64,000 bases of DNA from Falsigemmobacter faecalis (lineage in GTDB: Bacteria > Pseudomonadota > Alphaproteobacteria > Rhodobacterales > Rhodobacteraceae): assembly GCF_003863335.1 (NCBI RefSeq), contig NZ_RRAZ01000007.1, positions 62,001-126,000 of the forward strand, given 5' to 3'. Positions 26,752 to 38,041 of this stretch are shown one piece after another. How positions within the stretch are numbered: the first letter of the stretch is position 1; every line of letters starts with the position of its first letter. The position numbers and the translations under genes were made by a program. Under the pieces are notes generated by a model. It saw nothing but the letters and a program-made list of their open reading frames with translations, made no database searches and was not told where the DNA came from.

Positions 26752-26955
26752 GTCTCTCTCCCCCGGGCAGCCCCACGCTGCCACGCTTCTGAGCGTCCCG
26801 CTGAGCGGCAGATTCGGGCAAGGCTGACGTTGCTTCCGCCTGAGACCCCCGGGGGCCCCTTCAGAGGCCGACATCCGAAGCCTCAAGGCTTGTCGCCGGG
26901 GCAGGGCCATGGCATGAGGCAGCCGACCTCTGCCCAAGCGCCCCGGAGAATTTCC

Positions 26956-27675
26956 ATGATCCTTTATCCCGCCATCGACCTGAAAGACGGCCAGTGCGTT
27001 CGCCTGCTGCGCGGTGACATGGAGGCGGCAACGGTTTTCGGCGATGACCCCGCCGCTCAGGCTGAGGCTTTTGTCGCTGCCGGCTGCCAGTGGCTGCATC
27101 TCGTCGATCTGAACGGCGCTTTTGCCGGCCGTCCGGTCAATGCCGCCGCCGTTGAGGCGATTTTGTCCCGCGTGAATGTGCCCGTCCAGCTGGGCGGCGG
27201 GATCCGTGACCTCGCCACCATCGGTGCCTGGGTCGAAAAGGGCCTCAGCCGGGTGATCCTTGGCACCGTGGCGGTGGAAAACCCCGCTCTCGTGCGCGAA
27301 GCCGCCCGCGAATTCCCGGGCAAAGTGGCCGTGGGCATTGATGCCCGTAACGGCTTTGTCGCCACCCGCGGCTGGGCCGAAGAGACCACCGTTCAGGTGA
27401 CGGATCTGGCGAAAAGCTTTGAAGACGCGGGCGTCGCGGCCATCATCTACACCGACATCGACCGCGACGGCGCCATGGGGGGCCCGAATATTGAGGCAAC
27501 CCGTGCGCTTGGCGAAGCCGTCTCGATCCCGGTTATCGCCTCGGGCGGGGTCAGCCGGATGGAAGACCTGATCGCGCTGCGCGACACCGGCGCGATCGCA
27601 GGCGCGATCTCGGGCCGCGCGCTTTACGACGGGGCGATTGATCTGGCCGCCGCGATCCGCGCGCTGCGCAGCTGA
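26956..27675 (+). CDS. hisA: Phosphoribosylformimino-AICAR ribotide isomerase
   Basis: Opens the ribose ring of ProFAR by an Amadori rearrangement, the fourth step of histidine synthesis. A 239-residue TIM barrel. Opening [20 protein letters not shown] includes catalytic Asp8; the second acid is in [15 protein letters not shown]. Phosphate-binding loops GGGIRDL and VIASGGVS are present. It starts at 26956, not at the longer upstream frame. hisF, which usually follows, is absent: a terminator and rplY come next. Confidence 0.97.
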   Translation: MILYPAIDLKDGQCVRLLRGDMEAATVFGDDPAAQAEAFVAAGCQWLHLVDLNGAFAGRPVNAAAVEAILSRVNVPVQLGGGIRDLATIGAWVEKGLSRVILGTVAVENPALVREAAREFPGKVAVGIDARNGFVATRGWAEETTVQVTDLAKSFEDAGVAAIIYTDIDRDGAMGGPNIEATRALGEAVSIPVIASGGVSRMEDLIALRDTGAIAGAISGRALYDGAIDLAAAIRALRS

Positions 27676-27695
27676 TCCTACGGCCAAAAGCTGCG

Positions 27696-27722
27696 AAAAG
27701 CCGGGGTTTTGCCCCGGCTTTT
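27696..27722 (+). terminator. Intrinsic terminator after hisA
   Basis: AAAAGCCGGGG-TTTTG-CCCCGGCTTTT, an 11-bp perfect stem, 20 bases after the stop. Confidence 0.9.
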
Positions 27723-27851
27723 GTCTGTCCGGGGGCAAAAGCCGCAGAAACGCCCCCGCTTTTGGCTTCCCATCCCGGCGGATCCCCGCTATAGCCCGCG
27801 GGTCGCGCCGCACACCCTTGGAGGGCGGCGGATATATATTGGAGAATTACT

Positions 27852-28451
27852 ATGGCAAAAGAACTTCCGGAGCTTCTGGCCGAGGTTCGCGCGGGGACGG
27901 GCAAGGGGGCCGCTCGCGCAGCTCGTCGTGAGAACAAAGTTCCTGGTGTGATCTACGGTGCGGGCCAAGAGCCGGTGTCGATCAACATGAACTTCCACTA
28001 CCTCCTGAAGCGTCTGAAGCAGGGCCGGTTCCTTTCGACCCTGTTCAACCTGAAGGTTGAAGGCGGCGAAGAAGTGCACGTGGTCTGCCGCGGCGTTCAG
28101 CGCGATGTCGTCAAAGACATGCCGACCCACGTTGACTTCATGCGTATCAACGATGACTCGCGCATCAACCTGTTCATCCACGTTGACTTCATCAACGCGG
28201 ACAAAGCACCGGGCATCAAGCGCGGCGGCACCCTGACCACCGTTCGTGCCGAGGTTGAGCTTGAAGTTCTGGCCGGCAACATCCCGGACCACATCACTGT
28301 GGACCTGGAAGGCAAGAACATCGGCGACGTGATCCACATCGACGACGTGGTTCTGCCGGCAGGCGCAAAGCCGACCGTCGACCGCAACTTCGTCATCGCG
28401 AACATCGCAGCGCCGTCGGGCCTGCTGGCTTCGGACGATGCTGCTGAATAA
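27852..28451 (+). CDS. rplY: Large-subunit ribosomal protein L25 (Ctc type)
   Basis: Binds 5S rRNA in the 50S subunit. The two-domain Ctc form of 199 residues: N-terminal 5S-binding L25 domain ([24 protein letters not shown]) and a C-terminal TL5-type beta domain ([28 protein letters not shown]). Codons are strongly biased toward the set used in highly expressed genes, unlike flanking unknown genes. A GGAGAATTACT leader provides the ribosome binding site. It is followed by a terminator and pth, a conserved order. Confidence 0.97.
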   Translation: MAKELPELLAEVRAGTGKGAARAARRENKVPGVIYGAGQEPVSINMNFHYLLKRLKQGRFLSTLFNLKVEGGEEVHVVCRGVQRDVVKDMPTHVDFMRINDDSRINLFIHVDFINADKAPGIKRGGTLTTVRAEVELEVLAGNIPDHITVDLEGKNIGDVIHIDDVVLPAGAKPTVDRNFVIANIAAPSGLLASDDAAE

Positions 28452-28476
28452 TCAGCCGTTACCACGGATCTGATTG

Positions 28477-28506
28477 AAACGGCGCAGGGGCAACCCTGCG
28501 CCGTTT
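28477..28506 (+). terminator. Intrinsic terminator after rplY
   Basis: AAACGGCGCAGGG-GCAA-CCCTGCGCCGTTTTG: a 13-bp perfect stem with a tetraloop, 26 bases after the stop. Its T run is short (TTTTGTT), allowing some read-through into pth. Confidence 0.9.
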
Positions 28507-28579
28507 TGTTATATGGGCCGGGCTTGACCGAAGGGCTTGCGCGGTTTCATCCTGACGATGACGACGAAAGGGCAGTCTC

Positions 28580-29326
28580 ATGCTGATCTGGGCAGGGCTC
28601 GGGAATCCCGGCACAAAATATGCGGGCAACCGCCATAACATCGGTTTCATGGCGCTGGACCGGATGGCACAGGATCATGGCTTTTCGCCCTGGAAACGCG
28701 CCTTTCAGGGGCTGATCTCTGAGGGGCGTCTGGGCGGCGAAAAGATCCTGCTGGTGAAGCCGGAGACCTTTATGAACCTCTCGGGGCAGTCGGTCGGCGA
28801 AGCGATGCGCTTTCACAAGCTGACCCCGGCCGAGCTGACGGTCTTTCATGATGAGCTGGATATCGCGCCGGGTAAGGTGCGGCTGAAAGAGGGCGGCGGT
28901 CATGCCGGGCACAACGGGCTGCGCTCGATCCATCAGCATGTCGGAGAGGCTTATGCCCGTGTCCGTCTGGGGATCGGTCATCCGGGGCATAAGGACAAAG
29001 TGGCGTCTTATGTGCTGAATGATTTCGCCAAGGCTGAGCAGGACTGGCTGGACGATATGCTGCGCGGGATCTCAGAGGGGGCTGCGGATCTTGCGGCGGG
29101 CGAGGGGGCGAAGTTCCTCAACAAGATCGCCCTGCGTGTCGCCCCGCCGCGCAGTTCAACCGGCACCGAGGGGCCGAAGGTCCCCCGCGCGAAGCCTGAG
29201 GCTGCCGGGGGAGCGAGGCCCCCCCGCGCGAAGTCTGAGCCGGGCGAGAAAACCGTTGCAGCACCGGCCGCTTCGGAGGATGATACCCGCAGTGCCCTGC
29301 AAAAACTGGCCGACAGGTTCAGATGA
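28580..29326 (+). CDS. pth: Peptidyl-tRNA hydrolase with a C-terminal extension
   Basis: Cleaves peptidyl-tRNA dropped by stalled ribosomes, recycling tRNA. The first 190 residues are a standard Pth: WAGLGNPGTKYAGNRHNIGF (catalytic His20 region), KPETFMNLSG, FHDELDIAPGKVRLKEGGGHAGHNGLRS. The remaining 55 residues are an added, basic Pro/Ala-rich tail with two similar segments (VPRAKPEAAGGARPP and RAKSEPGEKT), ending in a short helix. E. coli Pth is 194 residues; tails of this kind occur in Rhodobacteraceae. The next gene overlaps by 4 bases. Confidence 0.96.
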   Translation: MLIWAGLGNPGTKYAGNRHNIGFMALDRMAQDHGFSPWKRAFQGLISEGRLGGEKILLVKPETFMNLSGQSVGEAMRFHKLTPAELTVFHDELDIAPGKVRLKEGGGHAGHNGLRSIHQHVGEAYARVRLGIGHPGHKDKVASYVLNDFAKAEQDWLDDMLRGISEGAADLAAGEGAKFLNKIALRVAPPRSSTGTEGPKVPRAKPEAAGGARPPRAKSEPGEKTVAAPAASEDDTRSALQKLADRFR

Positions 29327-30378
29327 TGGATGTTCGCGCGTCTTTTCTTGCCCAAGGGGATCACTGTTCGGGTCTCGGCTCGGAACAGACTGCGCGATAC
29401 TGCCGGCACTTCGCCCGCCATCTGAACGAAGACAGCGCGGTCGGGCGGCGCATTCTGTCCTGGCCGGGGGATCCTTCTTCGGGCAGCGATGCGCTGGCGC
29501 TGCGGCTGATGGGCGGGCTTCATGCGCTGGTGCTGACGGGGGCGGATCCTGAACTGGCTGATCTCTGGCAGCAGGGGCTTTCGGCCGGTGATGCGGATAT
29601 GGCGCGGGTGTTTTCGCGGGTCTTTCTGACGCATGAGGCGCATCTGCAGTCCTGGCTCAATGGCCCGCCCCAGACCAATGAGCTGCGCCGCTCGGTGGCG
29701 CTGGCGGCCATAGGGCACTGGCTCAGCGCGCGCTATGGTCTGCCGCTGGTGTTGAGTGAGCTGGGCGCAAGCGCGGGGCTGAACCTCTACTGGCCCGAGT
29801 GGCGCATTGACGTGCCGGGCGGGCATTTCGGCCCGGACAACAGCCCCGTGCATATGACGCCCGAATGGCGGGGCCAGGCCCCCGTCATCGCACCGCCGCA
29901 GATCCGCGACCGGGCAGGGGCGGATCTGAACCCGCTGCACCCAAAGCAGGACCGGCTGCGGCTGTTGTCCTATATCTGGGCGGGGCAGCCCGATCGTCTG
30001 GCCCGCACCGAGGCGGCGCTTTCCCATGCCGCGGCCCGTCCGGGGCTGGTTACCCGCAGCGATGCCGCCGACTGGCTGGAAGGGCGGCTGGCGCGGGTCA
30101 GCGGTCCTGTGGTGCATCTGGTCTGCCATACCATCGCCTGGCAGTATTTTCCCGAGGCCACGCAGGCGCGGATCACCACGCTGCTGGAGAAAGCCGCAGC
30201 CCGCCCGGGCACTATCCTGCTGCGCTTTGGCATGGAGCGTGACGACAGCGGCGGCGCGGGGGCGGCCATGACATTGCATGATCCGGCCGCGGGCCGTGCG
30301 ATTCCCTTCGGGCGCGTGGATTTCCATGGCCGCTGGATCGACTGGCAGCCTGCTGCCCTGCAGGGAGGGACGCCATGA
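29323..30378 (+). CDS. DUF2332 family protein
   Basis: A 351-residue cytoplasmic protein of DUF2332, a family of unknown biochemical function that resembles SAM-dependent methyltransferase folds. Recognisable blocks: ARYCRHFARHLNEDSAVGRRIL, LRLMGGLHALVLTG, the GASAGLNL loop and the C-terminal VVHLVCHTIAWQYF. Overlaps both pth and the next gene by 4 bases, so the three are translationally coupled. Confidence 0.85.
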   Translation: MMDVRASFLAQGDHCSGLGSEQTARYCRHFARHLNEDSAVGRRILSWPGDPSSGSDALALRLMGGLHALVLTGADPELADLWQQGLSAGDADMARVFSRVFLTHEAHLQSWLNGPPQTNELRRSVALAAIGHWLSARYGLPLVLSELGASAGLNLYWPEWRIDVPGGHFGPDNSPVHMTPEWRGQAPVIAPPQIRDRAGADLNPLHPKQDRLRLLSYIWAGQPDRLARTEAALSHAAARPGLVTRSDAADWLEGRLARVSGPVVHLVCHTIAWQYFPEATQARITTLLEKAAARPGTILLRFGMERDDSGGAGAAMTLHDPAAGRAIPFGRVDFHGRWIDWQPAALQGGTP

Positions 30379-30752
30379 AAGCGCCGTCAGTGAATGTCCT
30401 TGGCGGACCGCTTGAAAGCTGCTCGACGCAGCCTTTGACGGGGTTTTACCGCAATGGCTGCTGCGACACCGGATCTGAGGATATGGGGCGCCACACGGTC
30501 TGTGCGATCATGACGGCGGAATTTCTCGCCTTCTCGAAATATCTTGGTAATGATCTCTCCACGCCGCGGCCGGAATATGGCTTTGCCGGTCTGAAGCCGG
30601 GCGATCGCTGGTGCCTCTGCGCTCTGCGGTTTCTTCAGGCCTGGGAGGAGGATGCTGCCCCCCGGGTCTGCCTTGAAGCCACGCATCTGAGCACCCTTGA
30701 GGTGGTCCCTGAAGCGGCACTCCGGGCCTCTGCGTTCTCCCGCGAGGGGTGA
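30375..30752 (+). CDS. DUF2237 family protein
   Basis: A 125-residue protein of DUF2237: SVNVLGGPLESCSTQPLTGFYRNGCCDTG, HTVCAIMTAEFLAFSKYLGNDLSTPRPEY and GLKPGDRWCLCALRF. Function is unknown; the family is a small cysteine-containing cytoplasmic protein. It ends the pth-DUF2332-DUF2237 run by coupled translation. Confidence 0.88.
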   Translation: MKAPSVNVLGGPLESCSTQPLTGFYRNGCCDTGSEDMGRHTVCAIMTAEFLAFSKYLGNDLSTPRPEYGFAGLKPGDRWCLCALRFLQAWEEDAAPRVCLEATHLSTLEVVPEAALRASAFSREG

Positions 30753-31067
30753 CGCGCCAGCCGCAGCACCCGGAAAATTATTCCCCGCTGCGGTCGGGTC
30801 GCAGAAAATTCCATAGTATTTTACCAGGAAATCTACCGGAACCGCGCTGAAAGGCCGCGCTGAGTCGGAACAGAGGCAGCCTGACCCTGCGTCAGCTTCG
30901 CGCTGTGGCGAAATGTCTGCGAATGTTTTTGTCAACGCGAAAAAAGTCTGACTTTCAGGGGGCAGGAGCCTCAGCCTTTGGTTGACCCCTGCGGGGGGCG
31001 GGAGTAAACGAAACCCGGGCGCGACAGATGATCGCGCCCCGAGGTCCGCAAGCCGAAGGAGCAAGCC
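30753..31067. promoter_or_regulatory. Intergenic region upstream of the nuo operon
   Basis: A 315-base gap without a gene that must hold the nuo promoter. The middle is A/T-richer (AAAATTATTCCCC near 30774 and a GCGAAAAAAGTCTGACTTTC stretch near 30940). I find no FNR-type TTGAT-N4-ATCAA site. The ribosome binding site of nuoA is CGAAGGAG (31054-31061). Confidence 0.5.
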
Positions 31068-31957
<890 letters not shown>

Positions 31958-31972
31958 GGGAGCATTGGGAAG

Positions 31973-32575
31973 ATGTCTGACGCTCTGAACGAACTTGGGG
32001 GCTATATCGCCCTGCACCGCGCCTCGGATGTGCGCGGCTGGTCGGTGGTGCGTGGCGAGCTGACGGTGGAGATCACGCCGCAGTCCGTCGTGGCTTTTAT
32101 GGAATTTCTGAAAAACGATCTGACCTGCCGCTTTGGCACGCTGGTCGATATTACGGCAATCGACTGGCCCGAGCGGGCTGAGCGGTTTGACGTGGTTTAT
32201 CACCTCCTGTCGATGCACCGGAACCACCGCATTCGCGTGAAAGCGGCGATTGCGGAAGACCAGATGATCGCCTCAAGCGTGACGGTCTGGCCCGCTGCCA
32301 ATTGGTTTGAGCGTGAGATCTTCGATATGTTCGGGATCCTGTTCTCGGGCCATCCGGATCTGCGCCGCCTGCTGACCGATTACGGCTTCCGCGGCTTCCC
32401 GCTGCGCAAAGACTTCCCGACCACCGGTTATACCGAAGTGCGTTACGACGAAGTCCTCAAGCGCGTGGTCTATGAGCCGGTGAGCCTGGTGCAGGAATAC
32501 CGTCAGTTCGACTTCCTCTCCCCCTGGGAGGGTGCGCAATACATTCTTCCCGGCGATGACAAGGCGAAGGCGTGA
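31973..32575 (+). CDS. nuoC: NADH dehydrogenase I subunit C
   Basis: A 30-kDa peripheral-arm subunit, 200 residues, separate from nuoD as in all alphaproteobacteria. The family signature [20 protein letters not shown] and the C-terminal [37 protein letters not shown] are complete. It overlaps the following sulfotransferase gene by 4 bases (GTGA), an unusual neighbour because nuoD normally follows. Confidence 0.97.
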   Translation: MSDALNELGGYIALHRASDVRGWSVVRGELTVEITPQSVVAFMEFLKNDLTCRFGTLVDITAIDWPERAERFDVVYHLLSMHRNHRIRVKAAIAEDQMIASSVTVWPAANWFEREIFDMFGILFSGHPDLRRLLTDYGFRGFPLRKDFPTTGYTEVRYDEVLKRVVYEPVSLVQEYRQFDFLSPWEGAQYILPGDDKAKA

Positions 32576-33441
32576 CGGGCAAGCCCACATATCTCTTTGG
32601 CGTCGGTGCGACGAAAGCCGGGACTTCCTGGCTTTACCGCTATCTGGCCGGCCATCCTGACTGCCACCTGCGGGCGGTCAAGGAGCTGCATTGGTTCAAT
32701 GCAGCAGGGCCCCGTCAGCGCGCGCATCGCATCGCCGTTGAGACGGCACGGCTGGAGCGGCTGACGGCAGAGCTTGGCGCGGAAACCCGCGTCTGGCGTC
32801 TGGCGTCGCTGGCCCGCTCTGTGGCGGATGTGGGCGACTGGCTGCGCGTGCTGCGCGGTGAGCAGAGCTATCAGGACTATCTTGAGCGCGGCGCTGAAGG
32901 CGCGAAGCTGGTGGGGGATATCACCCCGGCCTATGCCTCGCTCCCGGTGGAAAAGCTGCAGGCCATGGGGGCATCGGCCCCGGAGTGTCGTTTCGTCTAT
33001 CTGCTGCGCGAGCCGGTTGCCCGGTTCTGGAGCCATGTCCGCATGCTGGCCACGCGGGCAGGGGGCGATCTGAAGACCCAGGCGCAGGTGGTCTTTGACC
33101 GCGCGCTTTCGGGCGAAAAATCGGATGTGGCAGAGCGCTCGGATTACCGCGGCGCGATCACCCGGCTTCGGGATGCGGTTGCGCCTTCCAAACTCCTGAT
33201 TCTCTTTCAGGATGAGCTTTTCTCGGGCCCCGGTGTGGCGCGCCTTTGCGCCTTCCTCGGGATCCGTTCGCATGAGGCGGATTTTTCCGCCCGTGTGCAT
33301 GAGGGCCGGGCCCTTGAGATGACGGCAGAGCAGCGCCTTAGGGCCCGGGCTTTCCTGCAGTCGCAATATGACTTTGTCGCCTCAGCCTTCGGGACGCTTC
33401 CCGCCAGCTGGCGCGCGACTTCAGACGGAGTGACCGGATGA
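32572..33441 (+). CDS. Sulfotransferase-family protein embedded in the nuo operon
   Basis: A 289-residue PAPS-dependent sulfotransferase fold. The 5'-phosphosulfate loop is [12 protein letters not shown] (residues 14-25) and the 3'-phosphate site is [14 protein letters not shown] (142-155), with [11 protein letters not shown] (115-125) between them as in bacterial sulfotransferases. It starts at GTG 32572 inside the nuoC stop and its TGA lies in the nuoD ATG (ATGA), so it is translated with complex I. The acceptor is unknown. Nothing in complex I chemistry needs sulfation, so it may have been captured for expression. Confidence 0.88.
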   Translation: MTGKPTYLFGVGATKAGTSWLYRYLAGHPDCHLRAVKELHWFNAAGPRQRAHRIAVETARLERLTAELGAETRVWRLASLARSVADVGDWLRVLRGEQSYQDYLERGAEGAKLVGDITPAYASLPVEKLQAMGASAPECRFVYLLREPVARFWSHVRMLATRAGGDLKTQAQVVFDRALSGEKSDVAERSDYRGAITRLRDAVAPSKLLILFQDELFSGPGVARLCAFLGIRSHEADFSARVHEGRALEMTAEQRLRARAFLQSQYDFVASAFGTLPASWRATSDGVTG

Positions 33442-34655
33442 TGGACGGCAAGTTTGATGACGCGCTGACCGGCGAGCAGAAGATCCGCAACTTCAACATC
33501 AACTTCGGGCCGCAGCACCCGGCAGCGCACGGCGTGCTGCGTCTGGTGCTGGAGCTTGACGGTGAGATCGTTGAGCGCGCAGACCCCCATGTGGGCCTGT
33601 TGCACCGCGGCACCGAAAAGCTGATGGAAAGCCGGACCTATCTGCAGAACCTGCCCTATCTCGACCGCCTCGATTACGTGGCGCCGATGAACCAGGAGCA
33701 TGCCTGGTGTCTGGCGATTGAAAAGCTGACCGGCACCGTTGTGCCGCGCCGCGCTTCGCTGATCCGCGTGCTTTACTCGGAAATCGGCAGGGTTCTGAAC
33801 CACCTGCTGAACGTCACCACCGGTGCGATGGACGTGGGCGCGCTGACCCCGCCGCTTTGGGGCTTTGTCGCCCGCGAAGAGCTGATGGTGTTTTATGAGC
33901 GCGCTTCGGGTGCGCGTCTGCACGCGGCTTATTTCCGTCCGGGCGGCGTTCACCAGGACCTGACCGACGATCTGATCGACGATATTGACGCCTGGGCCGA
34001 GAAATTCCCCAAGGTGCTCGACGATATCGACACCCTGCTGACCGAAAACCGGATCTTCAAGCAGCGCCTGGTCGATATCGGCGTGGTCTCGGCGCAGGAT
34101 GCCATCGACTGGGGCTTCTCGGGCGTGATGGTGCGTGGTTCGGGCATGGCCTGGGATCTGCGTCGCGCGCAGCCCTATGAATGCTATGACGAATTCGACT
34201 TCCAGATCCCGGTTGGCAAGAACGGCGACTGCTATGACCGGTATCTGCTGCGGATGCAGGAGATGCGCGAGTCGACCAAAATCATCCGTCAGGCCGTCGC
34301 CAAGCTGCGCGAACCGGCGAACCGGGGGGATGTGCTGGCCCGTGGCAAGCTGACGCCGCCGAAACGCGGTGAGATGAAGCGCTCAATGGAAGCGCTGATT
34401 CACCACTTCAAACTCTACACCGAGGGCTTCCACGTTCCGGCCGGCGAAACCTATGCCGCCGTCGAAGCGCCCAAAGGCGAATTCGGCGTCTATATCGTGG
34501 CGGATGGCACCAATAAACCCTGGCGGGCGAAGCTGCGGGCCCCGGGCTTTGCGCATCTTCAGGCTATGGATCACCTGTCCAAAGGTCACCAGCTGGCGGA
34601 TGTCTCGGCGATCATTGCGACGATGGATCTGGTCTTCGGGGAGATCGACCGCTGA
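33438..34655 (+). CDS. nuoD: NADH dehydrogenase I subunit D
   Basis: A 49-kDa subunit that forms the quinone pocket with NuoB. 405 residues. The N-terminal [26 protein letters not shown] with its HPAAHG quinone loop, [14 protein letters not shown] and the C-terminal [18 protein letters not shown] are intact. The stop (TGA) overlaps the ATG of the next gene as TGATG. Confidence 0.98.
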   Translation: MMDGKFDDALTGEQKIRNFNINFGPQHPAAHGVLRLVLELDGEIVERADPHVGLLHRGTEKLMESRTYLQNLPYLDRLDYVAPMNQEHAWCLAIEKLTGTVVPRRASLIRVLYSEIGRVLNHLLNVTTGAMDVGALTPPLWGFVAREELMVFYERASGARLHAAYFRPGGVHQDLTDDLIDDIDAWAEKFPKVLDDIDTLLTENRIFKQRLVDIGVVSAQDAIDWGFSGVMVRGSGMAWDLRRAQPYECYDEFDFQIPVGKNGDCYDRYLLRMQEMRESTKIIRQAVAKLREPANRGDVLARGKLTPPKRGEMKRSMEALIHHFKLYTEGFHVPAGETYAAVEAPKGEFGVYIVADGTNKPWRAKLRAPGFAHLQAMDHLSKGHQLADVSAIIATMDLVFGEIDR

Positions 34656-35152
34656 TGCTGCGCATTTTCCATCTGCTGCTGGCTGGCACGCTGATCGCCT
34701 TTGTCGCGGTTCCGGCGCTGGCACGCCCGCCTGAGGCGGTGAAGCTGGCGGAGGCCATGGAGGCCAATGGCTGCGTGGCCAATAACGTCACGATTGAAGC
34801 GATCACCAAAGCCTCGGGCCTCTCGAATGAGCAGGGCATGGCGGCGGCTCAGGCGCTGCTGGCCGAGGGCCTGGTGGTCGAAGACCGGGGCGGCTACCGC
34901 CTGGTTTCGCCCGCCTGTGACGCGCTGCTGGCCTCGGCCAAAGGTGAGGCGCTGGCCCCTGCGGTGGCGGCGCTGACCGTGGCGATCCGCGCGAATGACT
35001 GTCGCATGACGCCCGGGTCGAGCGAGGCGATTGTCGAGCATTCCAACCTTATTCCCGATGCTGCGGAAGAAGCCGTTCAATGGATGATTGGCCAGGGCCA
35101 GCTCATTGAAGCCGGTGAGGATCTGCAACTGAAAACTGAAGGGTGCCTCTGA
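34655..35152 (+). CDS. Exported protein of unknown function between nuoD and nuoE
   Basis: A 165-residue protein with a Sec signal peptide (residues 1-23, cleavage after VPALA). The mature part contains two similar winged-helix-like repeats: [18 protein letters not shown]...[19 protein letters not shown] and [19 protein letters not shown]...[18 protein letters not shown]. Each has one cysteine at the same place, and two more follow (SPACDAL and EGCL). It is coupled to both neighbours through TGATG overlaps. No family name comes to mind. A periplasmic role near complex I is possible but unproven. Confidence 0.8.
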   Translation: MLRIFHLLLAGTLIAFVAVPALARPPEAVKLAEAMEANGCVANNVTIEAITKASGLSNEQGMAAAQALLAEGLVVEDRGGYRLVSPACDALLASAKGEALAPAVAALTVAIRANDCRMTPGSSEAIVEHSNLIPDAAEEAVQWMIGQGQLIEAGEDLQLKTEGCL

Positions 35153-36039
35153 TGCTGCGCCGTCTTGCTTCGCAACAGCCCGAGAGCTTTGCTTTTGCCC
35201 CGGCCAACCTTGCCTGGGCTCAGGCGCAGGTGACGAAATATCCCGAGGGCCGTCAGGCCTCGGCGGTGATCCCGCTGCTGTGGCGCGCTCAGGAACAGGA
35301 AGGCTGGCTCACGAAGCCCGCCATTGAATATATCGCGGATATGCTGGGCATGGCCTATATCCGCGTGCTGGAAGTCGCGACCTTCTACTTTATGTTCCAG
35401 CTGCAACCCATTGGCTCGGTGGCCAATATCCAGATCTGCGGCACCACCTCCTGCATGATCTGCGGCGCCGAGGACCTGATCTCGGTCTGCCAGCGCAAGA
35501 TTGCGCCGACGCCGCATACGCTCTCAGCCGATGGTAAATTCACCTGGGAAGAGGTCGAATGCCTCGGGGCCTGCTCGAATGCGCCCATGGCGCAGATCGG
35601 CAAGGATTACTACGAGGATCTGACCGTCGAGACCCTGGAGCGGCTGATCGATGAGATGGCGGCGGGCGCAGTGCCGGTGCCGGGTCCGCAGAACGGCCGC
35701 TATTCCTCGGAGCCGCTGGGCGGGCTGACCTCGCTGACCGTCGCGGATGCGGGCCGTCAGCAGTATAATGCCTCGGTGCAGGCGGCGGTGGACATCGGCG
35801 AGACGCTGAAGCGCATCGACGGCACCGAAGTGCCGCTGGTCGTCTCCTGGCTGGAAAAGCCGGTGGCAGATGTGCCGGAAATTGAAGCTGAGGCCCCCGC
35901 TCCGGCGGCGGCAGGACTTGATGAGGCGCTGGCCGAAAAGCTGAGCGCCGGCCGGGTTGAGGTGGATGTGGCGAAACCCGCAGGTGTGGCGACCGCCGCC
36001 CCGGGCCAGCCCGTTGCCGAACCGAAGACCGAAGAGTAA
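35152..36039 (+). CDS. nuoE: NADH dehydrogenase I subunit E with a long C-terminal extension
   Basis: A 24-kDa subunit holding the [2Fe-2S] cluster N1a. Ligands: [11 protein letters not shown] and [11 protein letters not shown]. 295 residues from the ATG at 35152 (TGATG with the previous stop); the E. coli protein has 166. The last 80 residues are an added Ala/Pro/Glu-rich linker with a small helical element ([22 protein letters not shown]), a form known in alphaproteobacteria but rather long here. Confidence 0.96.
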   Translation: MLRRLASQQPESFAFAPANLAWAQAQVTKYPEGRQASAVIPLLWRAQEQEGWLTKPAIEYIADMLGMAYIRVLEVATFYFMFQLQPIGSVANIQICGTTSCMICGAEDLISVCQRKIAPTPHTLSADGKFTWEEVECLGACSNAPMAQIGKDYYEDLTVETLERLIDEMAAGAVPVPGPQNGRYSSEPLGGLTSLTVADAGRQQYNASVQAAVDIGETLKRIDGTEVPLVVSWLEKPVADVPEIEAEAPAPAAAGLDEALAEKLSAGRVEVDVAKPAGVATAAPGQPVAEPKTEE

Positions 36040-36048
36040 CGGGCAGCC

Positions 36049-37585
<1,537 letters not shown>

Positions 37586-37594
37586 GGGCAGGGC

Positions 37595-37945
37595 ATGGCA
37601 CAGCGCGGCGCAGTTCTTGTGATGATCCTCGGCGGGGCGCTGGCCCTGTCGGGTTGCAGCCGTATTGCCAGCCTGAACCCCTTTGGCAGCCGTACCACTT
37701 CGGATGTGCCCTATGCCGCTTCGCTCTCGGACGACCGCGCGGGCAATCTGACGGTCACCGTGAAAGCGGCAGGCGCAGGGCTCGATGCGGTGCGCGAAAG
37801 CGCGCGGATGCCGGTCACGGAATACTGTCTGCGCCAGCACGGCAGTTCCGCCGCCGACTGGGTGATGGACGGCGCGGGCGCTGACTGGGCCGCCACGCGT
37901 AATGAGCGGGGGGATCTGACCTTCCGCGCCCGCTGCCGGGCATAA
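37595..37945 (+). CDS. Putative lipoprotein between nuoF and nuoG
   Basis: A 116-residue protein with a lipobox LALSGC (cysteine 21) after a hydrophobic leader. The mature part is small and soluble (DVPYAASLSDDRAGNLTVTVKAAGAG, EYCLRQHGSSAADWVMD) and ends RARCRA, so two further cysteines could pair. The serine after the cysteine suggests outer-membrane sorting. Function unknown. It lies 9 bases after nuoF and 96 bases before the nuoG start. Confidence 0.78.
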   Translation: MAQRGAVLVMILGGALALSGCSRIASLNPFGSRTTSDVPYAASLSDDRAGNLTVTVKAAGAGLDAVRESARMPVTEYCLRQHGSSAADWVMDGAGADWAATRNERGDLTFRARCRA

Positions 37946-38041
37946 ACGGCAGAGAGAATTCGGGTGTCGCGGCGGGATGACCGCGGGGCCCATACGAATG
38001 CAAGTGGCACCCGAAGCGGGGGCCGAGTTTGGAGACGGGGC

